64,000 nt of DNA from Asterella californica (lineage: Eukaryota > Streptophyta > Marchantiopsida > Marchantiales > Aytoniaceae), in contig JAYKYS010000004.1 of NCBI GenBank assembly GCA_036924285.1, positions 14,106,001 through 14,170,000 of the forward strand, given 5' to 3'. The translations under genes were made by a program, and so were the position numbers. Every line of letters starts with the position of its first letter. Position 1 is the first letter of the stretch. The notes under the pieces were generated by a model, which was not told the DNA's origin, made no database searches, and saw only the letters and a list, made by a program, of their open reading frames with translations. Shown piece by piece: positions 52,067 through 63,864 of this stretch.

Positions 52067-54313
52067 ATGGCAGCGACAGCCCCAGGTACTGTGCGTGATG
52101 AAGATCTGTCAGCGAAGGCGCTGCAGAAGCGCTATGACTCCTTGGTCACAGTTCGCAGCAAGGCCGTGAAAGGGAAAGGGGCTTGGTACTGGGCCCAATT
52201 GGAGCCTATTCTCGTCCAAAACCAGGAGTCCGGAACACCGAAAGCGGTGAAACTCCGTTGCAGTTTATGCAATGCCATGTTCTCGGCCTCCAATCCGTCA
52301 CGTACTGCGTCGGAGCACTTGAAGCGGGGAACATGTCCGAATTTTAACGGAATCATCCCGAAGCCTATCTCAAGTATTTCTCCTACTAGCGGGGGTGGAG
52401 CAGCGAAACCCTCAACGACGATCAGTGCTCGGAAAAGAAGTGCCCCGTCTCCAACAACCCTACCCGCACCACTTCTTGCAATTGAAGCCGCTCCTGCAAC
52501 GCGAGCGAGTAGCGCAGAGATCGTTCGAACAGCTGCTGCACCTCTACTACTGTCTGGTGGTAAGGAGGATCTGGGTGCCTTAGCGTTGCTCGAGGACAGC
52601 GTGAAGAAGTTGAAAAGTCCAGGTATCAAGGCCCCTCTTGGAACTGGACCGAGTAAAGCCCAGACCGAGGCAGCTCTTAATACGCTGGCCGAATGGCTGT
52701 ACGAGTCTTGTGGGACTGTGTCCTTCTCATGCGTGGAACATCCTAAATTCAAGGCATTTCTCCAACAGGTAGGTCTTCCACCTGTTAGCAGAAGATACAT
52801 TGCAGGCCAGAAGCTGGATACCAAATTCGAGGAGGTGAAAGCTGAATCGGAAGCCAAACTACGGGACGCTATGTTTTTCCAGCTTGCATCGGACGGTTGG
52901 AAAAAGAAAGCCACGAACATGGGTGAAACCCTGATAAACATCACGCTAAATCTTCCAAACGGCAGCAGCCTCTTCCGCAGTGTTGTCAATATCAATGCAG
53001 GCGCTGTGTGTGTGAAGCTAGTGGAGGAGACCCTGTGGGAAGCCATTAGTGGAATCTGCGGCACGGCTCTCGAGCGGTGTGTCGGAATTGTGGCGGACAC
53101 GGACAAGTACAGTGCCAAGGCACTTCAGGAATTGGAGTACCGGAATCGCTGGATGGTCAACCTTTCATGTCAGGCACAGGGCTTTAGTAACCTACTTAAA
53201 GACTTCAACAAGCATCTCTCGCTTTTCAGATCCGTGGCTCAAGATTGCATGAAGCTTGCTGCCTTCTTTAACAACAAACCTCAAGCGCGCACGTTTTTGC
53301 AGAAGTACCAGCGTCAAGAGTATGATGGTGTAAAGCTGCTTAGAACCCCACCGGACCCTCAATTTGCTGATCCCCACTACGCGTACGTGCTCGTAATGCT
53401 CGATGATATTGCGCAGTCCGCACGAGCCTTGCAGCTCACGGTTTTAGACGATTCTTTCAAGATGGTGTTCAACGATGATCAGTCGGGTAGGGATGTTGGG
53501 GACATGGTGGGGGGAATGAGATTCTGGTCGGACTTGGAAGCGGTTCTTGATCTAGTCAAGATTGTGAAGGTCATGGTGCAGGATATTGAGGTCGACCGAC
53601 CCTTAGTTAGTCAATGCCTGCCGCTGTGGGACGAACTCAGAAACAAAGTAAAGGAATGGTGCAGCAGATATGATAAAGATGAGGCTCCGCTGCAAGAGGT
53701 AATTGAGAAGCGGTTCCGCAAGAATTACCATCCTGCCTGGGCCGCCGCCTTCATTCTGGATCCACTGTATCTTTTGAGGGATACGAGCGGTAAGTATCTT
53801 CCGCCATTCAAGTGCTTGAGTGGCGAGCAGGAGAAGGATGTGGACAGGCTAATTACCCGGCTCGTGGCGCGGGACGAGGCGCACATTGCTCTGATGGAAC
53901 TGATGAAATGGCGAGCAGAAGGTTTGGATCCGCTCTACGCCCAGGCCGTCCAGGTCAAGGAGAGAGACGCCGGCACAGGCAGGATGAAGTCTGTGAACCC
54001 GCAGAGCAGGAGGCTCGTGTGGGAGACGTGTTTGAGCGAGTTCAAATTGTTAGGCAAAGTGGCGATCCGGCTCATTTTCTTACACGCAACCTCCTGCGGG
54101 TTGAAGTGCAACTGGTCGCTGTGGAGATGGGCGTACAGAAACGGGAACTCGCGGCTGGCTATCGAGAAAGCGGAAAAAATGATCTTCATAGCCTCGCATG
54201 CGAAGCTAGAGCGTCGGGATTTCGTGAATGAAGAGGAGAAAGATGCCGAGCTATTCATGAATGGAGAAGATGACCGCATTCCGGACGAGGTCTTCCTGAG
54301 TGCCACTTTGTAA
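52067..54313 (+). CDS. Domesticated hAT transposase, BED-like zinc finger plus DUF659
   Basis: 748 codons, no intron. I chose ATG 52067 (context TCCATGG) because the frame upstream has only a GTG at 52040 and a TAA at 52034. Residues 10-50 form a basic N-terminal module; Cys65-x2-Cys68-x15-His84-x5-Cys90 is a BED-like zinc finger for DNA binding. An Ala/Ser/Pro-rich linker runs to about 195. DUF659, the hAT catalytic core start, spans about 205-390 with QLASDGW (Asp276) and VADTDKYSAKAL (Asp344/346). The usual hAT C..H of the insertion-side motif reads SCQAQGFSNLLKDF, with no His. The C-terminal dimerisation region has KCNWSLWRWAY and LAIEKAEKMIFIASH. There are no terminal inverted repeats, and the frame is long and clean between retroelement-rich and anonymous DNA. 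It resembles plant single-copy hAT-derived proteins of nuclear, probably regulatory, role. Confidence 0.85.
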   Translation: MAATAPGTVRDEDLSAKALQKRYDSLVTVRSKAVKGKGAWYWAQLEPILVQNQESGTPKAVKLRCSLCNAMFSASNPSRTASEHLKRGTCPNFNGIIPKPISSISPTSGGGAAKPSTTISARKRSAPSPTTLPAPLLAIEAAPATRASSAEIVRTAAAPLLLSGGKEDLGALALLEDSVKKLKSPGIKAPLGTGPSKAQTEAALNTLAEWLYESCGTVSFSCVEHPKFKAFLQQVGLPPVSRRYIAGQKLDTKFEEVKAESEAKLRDAMFFQLASDGWKKKATNMGETLINITLNLPNGSSLFRSVVNINAGAVCVKLVEETLWEAISGICGTALERCVGIVADTDKYSAKALQELEYRNRWMVNLSCQAQGFSNLLKDFNKHLSLFRSVAQDCMKLAAFFNNKPQARTFLQKYQRQEYDGVKLLRTPPDPQFADPHYAYVLVMLDDIAQSARALQLTVLDDSFKMVFNDDQSGRDVGDMVGGMRFWSDLEAVLDLVKIVKVMVQDIEVDRPLVSQCLPLWDELRNKVKEWCSRYDKDEAPLQEVIEKRFRKNYHPAWAAAFILDPLYLLRDTSGKYLPPFKCLSGEQEKDVDRLITRLVARDEAHIALMELMKWRAEGLDPLYAQAVQVKERDAGTGRMKSVNPQSRRLVWETCLSEFKLLGKVAIRLIFLHATSCGLKCNWSLWRWAYRNGNSRLAIEKAEKMIFIASHAKLERRDFVNEEEKDAELFMNGEDDRIPDEVFLSATL

Positions 54314-56640
54314 CATTGAGAGGTTGCTTTTAGGAAAGCAAAGCAAAGCATGCAATTATGTAAACAGCCAGCACCAGCCAGCCATGCCAAGTCAAGTCAA
54401 GCCAGCCAGCCAGCCAGCGTCTCTCGCGCTCTCTCTCTTATCCATCCCATGCCATGACACTGTGGCGTGCGCGCTCCCCTTCCTGAGAGAATTCGACTTC
54501 CACTGCATCTATCGATCTGCCTGCCTGCATTCCTGCTTTTCTCAACCAACATCACAACCGAACAACTCTCGGAAGTCATGAATGGCGACTCTGATGGATT
54601 TGCCGACAGGGACATGTCATCTCGAGAAACGAACGGAAGTAAGGGCTTGAGCTTGGATGCTGTCCATTTATCTTTTATTCATGTGTGTTCATCATGCCGT
54701 GCTGCATGGTGATCATTATGATGCTGGTGATGATGGCAAGAAGGGTGTGTCGTGGAGCTACACGTCTGAGTCCGGAGAGAGGCTGACTGACTACCGTAGT
54801 CCTCCCGAGCTGAGTGGGTCGGCTCGGCTCGGCTCGGCTCGGCTCGGAGAGACGAAATGAGTCGGGCGACAAAAGTTAGCAATCATTGCACCGAATGAAC
54901 CAGCCCGTCAAGACTGGAGTGAGAGAATGAATGAGCGGAAGGAACGGAGCGGGTGAGGCAACGGACGGGCGGGGCGGTTTGATGAAGATGCTCCGTGTCA
55001 GTTGCTGTGCTGGACGGGATGCTAGAAGAAAAGAGGGGAAAGGGAATGGAGTCTTCGCTACTACATCTTCTTCTTCTTCTTTGAGTGCTGGTGGATTGAG
55101 CGCTGTGCCGATGATGATGAAGGAAGTATGAATGCCTCTGGCGTCTGTCGGGTCGGTTCCATTGTTCATAATTGATAAGTGCGCTGTCAAATCATTAGAA
55201 GTAGGACACTAGCTGTAGATTCATATCTCGCTAACGGTTAGGATTTTCATTCGATCGATAGGTGCCGTGCCTCCCGTTTTTTTCCCAGATTTTGTACCCT
55301 GTGCTATCATGCGATGCGATGCCCTGCTAATCCAAGCTGCTAGGTGCCCAGCTTCGTCTTCTTCTCTCTTCAAGTCCACCGCTGCTGCGCTTTACGAAGA
55401 AGATTAGAAGTACTGTTGTTACCTCCAGTCAGTCAGACGTATTTGGGGTTGGGGGGTGGGTGGATAGGAAACCAGGTTCGCTCTGTGGTTTCCGCACACA
55501 ACAATTTTGTTTTGCCTGGAGAAAGTACACAGTTTTGCAGGCAGTTTTGAAGTTTTCGAGCATGTGTAAAGGTTTCTCCATAAATTTAATCATTCTTGAA
55601 AGCCCACCAATGTCATGGTGGCCGCTTTTTCTCACTCTCGTCTCTCCGTCGCTGTGTGTGTGTGTGTCTACATTCATCCCCTGATTAATTCTGTTTATGC
55701 AGCTAATTTGTCGTGTGGGTCCTGCAGTCACTGCCTGTCGTTTTTTGTTCGTATATAATGCTCAGCTCAGCGTGAAGTATGTTTCTCTTCTGGATGGGTC
55801 GAGTCGAGTCTAGTCCAATTCATCGTACAGTACAGTGAGTTCCAGTCGCGCTTTGTTGTATCGTGCTGACAAAGGCTTCTTTCTTTCTTCTAGTGCATGT
55901 ATTGGAGTCGGTCTCTGCATTTTACTTTTACCGGGCGGCTGACTAATAGAACCCAGGCTTTTAGTGAGGACCACATCAGATATCCGTTCGTCACAGCACC
56001 TGCCGCACGACGACGGACAGCATTGAGGCCACACGAGAGAGTGAGCGGAGTTCGGAGTGGATACAGCGGTGTAAGGGCCTCTTCCCACTTACACATTTGT
56101 GTATCTGAGATTCCGTCGCTTTGGGTGTCTAGCTGCACTTTTATATTTTTGTCGGACGCACTAGCGTAGAGTCTTCGAACTACTCAGTTTCTTCTCCTCG
56201 TTTGAACGCTGAAAAGTGGGATAAAGTGCAAGCATGGCGCGTCGCCGACTGTATTTCAAGTTCGATCGCAATGTTGGCATTTCAAAAACGTGTGCCACGT
56301 GGGGCGCTCTGGGAGCGGGCTCTGGCGGAATATTCTGATAGGTATAGTGGGAGAGGCTACCCCACCTAAAATCTGAGGAGAGATCATATTTTGTTCCGCA
56401 GATTCTGAAACGTATGAAAATCGGCACAAGTGGGAAAAAGGAAAATTCCATTTGGTTAAAATTTCTGTCAGAATTTGAAAAACATGCTAAGTGGGGGAAA
56501 GAGCTGTAAGTCAAAAGGAGCTGTCACTCCCAGGATCAAACGAACGGTCGGTGAGTCACTGATCGGTCTTTTCTGGTTCTGTGCCGCACTGCACTCAGTT
56601 CCCTATTTTAAAAGCTGTGCGGCCGGGCTCTCGACCTGTA
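54314..56640 (+). other. 3' flank of the hAT-derived gene, low-complexity tracts
   Basis: Contains (AGCC)n near 54400-54418, (GGCTC)n at 54821-54847, a CTT run near 55066-55081 and (GT)n at 55653-55667. The 3' UTR and polyadenylation site of the gene must lie here, but I cannot place them. ORFs up to 117 codons show no domain. Confidence 0.4.
54821..54847. repeat. (GGCTC)n microsatellite
   Basis: Five consecutive GGCTC units and a partial sixth. Confidence 0.9.
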
Positions 56641-56655
56641 TTTTCGAGTAGTCAC

Positions 56656-56682
56656 AGAGAGAGAGAGAGAGAGAGAGAGAGG
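56656..56682. repeat. (GA)n microsatellite
   Basis: About 13 AG units in an otherwise mixed sequence. Confidence 0.9.
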
Positions 56683-59600
56683 AAGCTATCGCTTTATCAA
56701 CTTACCTCGCCCACCTGTTTGGCTTGATTGCTGGCGAGCTGGTGCTGCTCGCACTTAAAGTCAAGTCTCCTTCGACTGATTTGGGGGTTTATTCCGACTT
56801 TTAGAGAACTACAGCATCCCAGCGGGACCTGGGTCATGGCCTGTATCGTTGTTATATACAGGCCATTTTCTCAAGCGGATCCTGGTAATGATCTAAAATG
56901 GTGGATGGTTTCGAGACCTTTCTAACGTGGGAGTATTGATTCTACTGCCCGCTCTAAAAGTCACTGTCCGCTTGTTTGATTGTTTATAATTTCCTCTCAG
57001 CAGCTCGTCCACTACGAACGACTGCACAAGGGAGACAGGTAGGGATTTGCCGTTGGACGAATTCACCTGAACATAAAGTTCAGGACACTTTTCCAGGTCT
57101 CGCCTCTAGAAATTTCACAGGCACTTGGAAAGAGGCCGTTACAGGCCCGTTTCCAGCGTACCCGCTCACTGGAGATGCTCTTACGCTCAATTCTTAATAG
57201 TCAGATTTGATTTTAGAGCAGAGGTGAGGAGTCGTCGTCGTCGCCTTTTTTTCTTCTGTCCTCCTGGTCAGGTCCGCCACGGTCCTCCAGCCCAGATTGA
57301 CAATGACGTGACAGTCAGGCGCTGCTGGGGCTGGGCTGAACAAAACAGAACAGATAGAAGATGGGTGCGCCTAGTAGTCAGTCAGTCTGCTAATGGAGGT
57401 CTTGGAGTGGACCACCACGACATGACATGACATGACCGGACCGGCGGAGGGTGCAGGCAGGTGTTGTGCCATCGCATTGATTTGTGCCCATGTAACGGTT
57501 TTCCAGTCCCGAAGGACAAACACATATGGAAGTGGTTACATACGGACACGGTGAAGATGAAGGGGGAGGAGGTTCAGCTCAGCTGCACAGAGGCTCTGGA
57601 GAGTCGTCGTCGTCGACATTCAAGTAGGAGAAAACAGAAATATACCCTCCTAGTCGGTTTCTACCCCCCACCGGACCGCTTACATGAATTTCTGCTGTCA
57701 TGAGCCAGCCAGCCTACCGCTCCCTCACTCACTCATTCGACCGTTCCCATCCATCCCTCCATTCATATGCATACGCTCGATCGTTCGGATCGAGAGAATG
57801 ATTACGATGCTGTTCCTCCTCCCTATCTGCCCGTCCGTCCTTGAGTATCTCCTTTTGGTCTTCGCAGAATACAACATACTCTTGACCGAACCCAACAGCA
57901 ACTCCTAGACACACTAGTAGTCATAGCCCGTAGTAGTAGCAGTAGTCTCGGACAGACATACTCAACGAGCAACAGACGAGATCCTCCCTCCCTTCCCTCA
58001 CTCATCCAGTCAAGAGCCCCATGGCAAGGTGTTGTACTTTTGGTTTGGTTATACGATTTTTATGTCTCGAGAGGAAAGCTCGAGGCAATTCAAAATGCGT
58101 ACGAACCTGTACGATCGTATAAGGGTATCTATGAATGAAGGGGCTGGGCTCGCACGGCACGTATGTCTTGTCGACTCCATGACCGTGCGGATGTCTCCCA
58201 CCTAGTCTTCTATGAGAGAACGTGCGGATGTTTATACCGTCCCCCCAGTCGACTTGTACAAACGGCATTACTACTTCCGGTCGTCGTCGTCTTCGTCTCG
58301 GTCTCGACAGTCATGCAAGTATATCAAAGTCTTGTATTTGCTGCTGCGCCATGTGCTCGTGCTCAGTTGCGGGTCGGGGGAGCGAGTGACCCCCGCCCCC
58401 TCCCCTCCCTCCCTCCCGTCCCCGGATGGATTACGCTTTCCTTACCTTCCCTTCCTTGCTTCTTCCCGCCCTTCTTCAGTGCCATGCTCCACTTGTAGCC
58501 GCTGACTTGAAGAGTGCTGTTGCTGCTTGATACTCTCTAGGGTTCAACTCTACTCTACTCTTTCATTCTACTCCTCTCTACACCCTTTCAATTCTGTTTA
58601 GTGTAGTGTAGTGTATAGCCGTGTCGTTTGTGTCATTCTTCTGTTTCTCCCTCTGGTCTCGCCTGGCCTTGGCCTGTCGGAAGGAATCAAGTCAAGCCAA
58701 TCAAAGTGATCCTATGGGATCGACGGATCTGTCTGTGGGCTCATTTCCTGGTAAATGACATCGATGGAGTCCTTACATATACCCAGTCCTATGCAGCACA
58801 GTGGAGTGATGTGAAATATTCTCGATTCAGTTCCTTTGGCCTGAGTGAGAGGAACTAAGAGGTATCTATTTATCGATAGTATCTATCTCATCAATGAACA
58901 GGAGCGGGAGCAGAGCAATTAACGTTACTAGGCCGTCCCGTGCTCAACAGAAAAGAGTGTGTGACATATTTATGGATACATGAATATAGAAGTGAAGGAG
59001 GATACTTGAATGAGTGAAAGGGAAGGGTTTGACGACATTTCCCTATCCGTAACAGGGTCTCGTATGGTAGCGGTAATGGTGGGGGCGGAAAGGAGGAGGA
59101 GGAGCGGAGGAGTGCAGTAAGTCTACCATATGCCGTGCACTGCATTGCATTGCATGCGAGCGAGCGAGCGACCCAATCAGAGAATGCACTGCTTTGACGA
59201 ATGACCCTGACCTGGAACCGACCCTCTTTCTGGTTTGCTGTGCCGCGCGAACAGCAGCGACGATGCCGATCCGATATATTGATGAGATGGACAAAAGCAT
59301 AATCAATGAAAAGGTTTCTTTCCAGCATTCGCTCGAAGTTCAAGCAGGCTTGATAGATGCGAAGGCAGTGGCCGTACGGTGGATGAAATGATAGAATTTG
59401 GATCTAGAGCACCAAACACACATATATATCTTTGGAAACAGTAGAAAGAAATTAAGAACCAAGGTCGTCGTCGTCCACCACTGCAATTGTTTCAACAGCA
59501 GCAGCGTGCTTCAATCATGGCTCGGCTTACGGAGACCGTCCATCCAGGAGAAAGCTAAGTCGTTGGTCCAGGTGAGCGAGTGAGTGAGTGAGGTAGCGGC

Positions 59601-60400
59601 GAGAAAGCTAAGGGACGCTGTGACAGGAACTGACCTGTGCTGTGCTGTGCTGCATCCATCCCAAATGGCCTGCTCGCTCCCTGCCTGCCTGCCCGTCCGC
59701 CCGCCCGCCTGTCCGTCTGCCTGCCTGCCTGCAGAGACTTCTGCTGCAGCAGTATGACGAAGAAAGGAAGTTGAATGAATGGTATCGTAATGGGAGAGTA
59801 ATGTCGTAAGGAGTGCAGGGTGGCGGTTTCTTGAACTTGTCTACACTGTTCACTATGTTGTAGCCCACCTACATTCTTGTGCAGCGACGGGAATGGGAAG
59901 GGAAGCCTAAACGTTTGGTCTCGTTCTCAGCTCGACCCAAAATATTATTATTCTATTATTGCATAATACTATATAGGTTGAGCAGCAGCAGCAGGCCCAT
60001 TATTCACGACTCTTGGGAAGATATGGTACGGCAAGGCACCCATCGGCTCCCGAATGAATGAATGGGAATCAGGCCGAGATAAGTTGGCTTCTGCACCAGC
60101 ATACGTCACGACCCGATGATCGAAGTGTCGCGCGAGCGAGGGAGTGAGTGATGCGCCTTTCTCACAAGCGGTTATTTCCTCCGGCCGCCGGAGTTCTGTC
60201 CATCATTAATAGGTGTGTCAGAGTTACCTGAGAGGGAATAATAAGGAGATATTCGACGGCCGACTACTCCGGCGGACGCCAGCCGGTAGTATAGCACTTA
60301 CCGATAGAGAACTATTTATTATACCCCAGATCCGTCTATACACACTACTAGCGCCAAGATAGCACCGCTGTGGTTAGCAGAACCTCGGGAAGCAAGTGAA
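56683..60400. other. Intergenic, no gene recognised
   Basis: Mixed-composition DNA with short repeats: CATGA units near 57420-57435, GTC triplets near 57230 and 57605, a (CTGC/CCGC)n tract at 59680-59732 and GAGT units near 59577. No ORF shows a domain, and no splice-linked exon series could be assembled by eye. A weakly conserved multi-exon gene cannot be excluded. Confidence 0.35.
59680..59732. repeat. Imperfect (CTGC/CCGC)n tetranucleotide repeat
   Basis: A run of CTGC, CCGT, CCGC, TCTG units on the plus strand, about 13 in all. Confidence 0.8.
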
Positions 60401-60870
60401 GCTTTATCCGTCAAATTTTAAGATCTATATAGGGGTTTCAAAGTTACAAACCTTTGATAGAGATTCTTTGCCATCATAGTCTATACTTAGGACTTTGGCT
60501 AGAAAGCTGTGGTTGTTTCCTGCAGAGCACTTTCGGAGGTGTATGTAAGAAATGTTTGCGAGCATTTACTTATTTGTTTCTGACTCGTTTCATCCTTGAG
60601 TGGTTGCAGTAAGAAACTGAATATTCAAGTTATGAATGATGAGTGTACGAGACAAAAAAACAATTAACAGGAAAGTTATTCTGTCTTCTCAAATGTTTAC
60701 ATTTATGTGAATGTTCACGGTCTTAGATAACGTTATCCGATAATTATTTATGGTTTTTTTTGCATCGACCGTAGAAAAATCTTTGGTCTTTAATTTTGAC
60801 ACTCCCTATTGTTGCGTTTCAAAGCTAAAATAAAACATTCTCTCATATCCAGAAGGAAAACAGCAGTAGT

Positions 60871-61176
60871 TTATTCAAAGGCAGCTTTGTATATGTTTGA
60901 GGGTGGTGTTTTTGAATCAGTATAAGTATTTGAGTTTTTAAATCTTTTGATTTTTTTATTCTCTAAGTCTTTAACTTGTTCACGGTTGAAATTCACATCC
61001 GATTTGAACAAAAGATACCCACAAAAGATGTCCACGTTCTCTTGACCGCAGCTGTAACACTCGCCCGCAGATGATGAATATTTTCCAAATATTACAACTT
61101 TGACATGCCTTATAATCATCTTTTGATACCCGTGGATATTCACCTCTTCCAATGTTTGAAAGAAGAGAATATGCAC
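60871..61176 (-). CDS. Small ORF with ECYSCGQ motif, unidentified
   Basis: 101 codons; not recognised. The middle reads HVKVVIFGKYSSSAGECYSC then GQENVDIFCGYLLF, followed by a basic tail. A diverged copy of the motif lies in opposite orientation at 61548-61680, which supports real coding ancestry. No signal peptide or membrane segment is obvious. It could be an exon of a larger gene, a gene fragment, or part of an unknown mobile element. It sits in AT-rich DNA, unlike the flanks. Confidence 0.3.
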   Translation of the reverse strand: MHILFFQTLEEVNIHGYQKMIIRHVKVVIFGKYSSSAGECYSCGQENVDIFCGYLLFKSDVNFNREQVKDLENKKIKRFKNSNTYTDSKTPPSNIYKAAFE

Positions 61177-61186
61177 AGACTGTTTA

Positions 61187-61228
61187 ATTTATTACCTCAT
61201 CTTTCCATCAGAAGGGTTAGGTAATAAA
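61187..61228. repeat. Imperfect palindrome, first copy
   Basis: TTTATTACCT ... AGGTAATAAA arms around a 20-nt centre containing CCATCAGAAGGG. A similar block lies at 62493-62536. Confidence 0.6.
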
Positions 61229-61547
61229 CTAATTTGTTGATTATTTGATTATTTGAGCTGAGCAGGCTGCGGCACTTATATCTTCCAGGTGAGTCTCTAC
61301 AATTATGGGTTAAGTTTGGCTCCTTTTGTACATGTTGTTCCAGCTAACGTATAGTAATTAGAGAACAGTTTAATTATTTTACTTATTTAAGATACAATCA
61401 TTACTAACACATATATCTCTTTTTATATCATTAACGGAGCAAAAGTTCTCCGAAAGTTTATCGAGCATTCATATTCAATTAGAATCCAACTAGTTTTTTT
61501 TAATAAAAAAACACATGGCGTTCAAATATAGATCAATTAGTGCAAGT

Positions 61548-61680
61548 CAAAGCTGGAAGTTTTCCGAAATATTTGTCTTCCACGGATGAGTGTTACGACT
61601 GTGGCCAAAAGACTGCAGACAACTCCAAAGCACCAGCAGGAAATGTCTGGGGCATCTCTAATCACTTGTTTCTGGAATTC
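61548..61680 (+). pseudogene. Second copy of the ECYxCGQ peptide, opposite strand
   Basis: In one frame the plus strand reads FPKYLSSTDECYDCGQKTAD and goes on to GNVWGISNHLFLEFC before a stop. Alignment with the minus-strand ORF gives KY-SS--ECY-CGQ. Function unknown. The open frame at 61586-61858 is another frame and is probably a shadow. Confidence 0.35.
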
Positions 61681-62490
61681 TGCCGTAACATTTTATAACA
61701 GAAATAGTATAAGATTCAAATATTTTATTTTAATTTTTAAAATATTTTCTGTTAAAAATTTAAATAATTATATTAATTTCGATATAATGATAAACGATTC
61801 ACGACTCTATACAAAGTTGTCTTTGAAGAACTTTGGCTGTTTTGCTTGTGGACGTTAAGAAATCTTCTCTTTTAACTTTGACACGTACTAATTTATACAC
61901 TGGACAAGAAGCAAAAAGAGGACAAGCGAGGTAACAAGAGGAAAATATAGACAATAGATTGGCTATAGGCAGATAAGTATTTTTTGAAATCACAAAGTGA
62001 AGTCGGAGAATGTTGTTGCTATGCTTTAGAATAACTATAAGTAGATTGTGAAAACCGGGAAAGAAAGAAGTTTTCTGTCGTCTAGTAAAACGGAGGGACA
62101 GAGATGTTGTAAAAACCGGAAAGGGCAAGAAGATAACGGGAATGCTAAGATGTGGTCTTTGTGAAAGCAGAAAAGAGAAAGGAAGAAAATAGATCCAGAT
62201 AAATCACGAACACATATCCTCTCAATTCCATTGCAAACGTAATTATCTATTTGATTTTGTCTCTTTGTCTCTGTTTTTTATTTGTTATAGATATATATGA
62301 ATATATTATATAAAATTTTAACACTGAATTTATATTTAAATTCACATTTATTTTCTATATGTTAAGTTTTAGATGAAAGAAGGGTCACAACAACCTCTAG
62401 ACAGAACCCATTAGTGAAACAGGAACACGTAATTGTGAAAGTGCAAGACATGGTCCAAAATCAAGAAAACCATTAATCTGTAATAATTGT
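61681..62490. other. AT-rich stretch without recognisable gene
   Basis: Very AT-rich, with runs of TTTAAAATATTTT type. TTTTAACTTTGACACGT near 61868 resembles TTTAATTTTGACACTCC near 60787, so part of this unit may be duplicated. Confidence 0.35.
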
Positions 62491-62492
62491 TA

Positions 62493-62536
62493 ATGTATTA
62501 CCTAACTTCTCCATCGAAAAAAAGTAAGTAATAAAT
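62493..62536. repeat. Imperfect palindrome, second copy
   Basis: ATTACCTAACTTCTCCATCG ... GTAAGTAATAAA, similar to 61187-61228 in arms and centre (CCATC). The two lie about 1.3 kb apart and could be the ends of a mobile unit. Confidence 0.5.
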
Positions 62537-63840
62537 TAATGACGCATGCAACCCTTTCCGGAAGACGGAGAGGTTAAATCATATGCATGCAACATGAACT
62601 ATAAATATATGATAGAAGATTCAAAAGAACTCCATAGAAACTTTTTACCGAAATCTGACTCGAAAGTCAGAAATGAAAAAAGAAAAACCCTTGTAGAACT
62701 TATTCAACTTACTGTTCTTTCACACCTTCGATAAGTCGTAAACCCTCTAAGCTCTAAGCTTGACTGGAGAATGGAGTACTCCTGGTATACATGAGTACTT
62801 GTACTCGGACCTAGTACCTGGGGTTTAACAGCAGGGATTAGCAAGGATTGTTCTAAGTGCAAGAGCTTTCGAGTTTCTGGTAGCAACAGGTCATGTACCT
62901 CCCGCCGCAACTGCTGGATACGAGATCACGTTCGTAACTTGACGGATATGGTACGTCCGGCGAAGGATGAACTTCCGGCACTTCCGGTCAGTCTTAGGCC
63001 CATGCCATGAGTGAATGAGTGAGAGCGCAAAGCAAAAAGCAGTCGGAAGGAACTGTTGTGGGATGATAATCATGATTCCAAGGGCCGTAAATAAAGCAAT
63101 TCTGTAACGGCATCCATCCATTCTGGCCCTGAGCTCTAAATTCAAGGCGTCTGTCTGTCTGTCAGCGAGCTGAGGAAGAGAGAAGCAGCGCCGCGTACCC
63201 GGCCAGGCCAGGAGGCCCCAGTGAGTGACCTCAGGCGATTTGTTGGAAGACGTAAAAGAGCCTTTTGTCATTACAAGCTAAATCTAGTTAGCCCCTGAGC
63301 ATGAGGGGAGTTGTGCTCTTTTTCATTGATTACTGGTAGTTGAAGATCTGGTCCTCAAATTCCACTATTCACTCTGTAATTAGGTGTGCTGTTTCTGGTC
63401 CTGCTCCTGTACTGGAGGACAACTGTGCCTCCCTTCTTGGGAGTTTCCTGATCAATCCATCCATCATCAAATAGCATGAAGACGCACAGCACAGCACCCT
63501 TCCCCATTCCCTACTAGATAGATAGATAGTCAACACCGATGGAGGGCCCACACACACACGAAAGTGCATGTGATAGTCGGAAGGAAGAATACAGCGAGAG
63601 ATGTCACTCGTCGTCCTCAAACTCTGCAGCTGCCAATGCCTCCTACGACAAGGAATCAATTTAGGGGCTCTCGAACCTCTCTCATAAAACATTCCCGTCG
63701 CTCCTGTAACCAGATTTCCTCAAGTTTCCGCTGTAAACTTTCGTCGTATTCCTGGGGATACCCTGTAAACATTTCTAACTTTCTCTACTTTCCACGGCCA
63801 CTAGACCGTCTGCTTTTACTCTCTGCAGCCTCTGACATCT
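62537..63840. other. Intergenic, no gene recognised
   Basis: Returns to mixed composition from about 62750. It has (GATA)n at 63514-63527 and CACA near 63551. ORFs (62891-63271 minus, 63369-63692 minus) show no domain. Confidence 0.35.
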
Positions 63841-63855
63841 GAGGCTTAGATGTTT

Positions 63856-63864
63856 AAACCCTAA
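63856..63864 (+). promoter_or_regulatory. Telo-box AAACCCTAA near the right edge
   Basis: AAACCCTAA equals the plant telo-box, often found near transcription starts of translation-related genes, and GTTTAAAC occurs twice (63852-63859, 63890-63897). A gene may start just beyond the window. A single 9-mer is weak evidence. Confidence 0.3.

Noticed and set aside
52132..53118. 328-codon minus ORF
   Set aside because: Antisense shadow of the hAT-derived gene. The plus frame has the zinc finger and DUF659.
62891..63271. 126-codon minus ORF
   Set aside because: No domain, unremarkable composition, and no supporting neighbour or homologous copy in the window.
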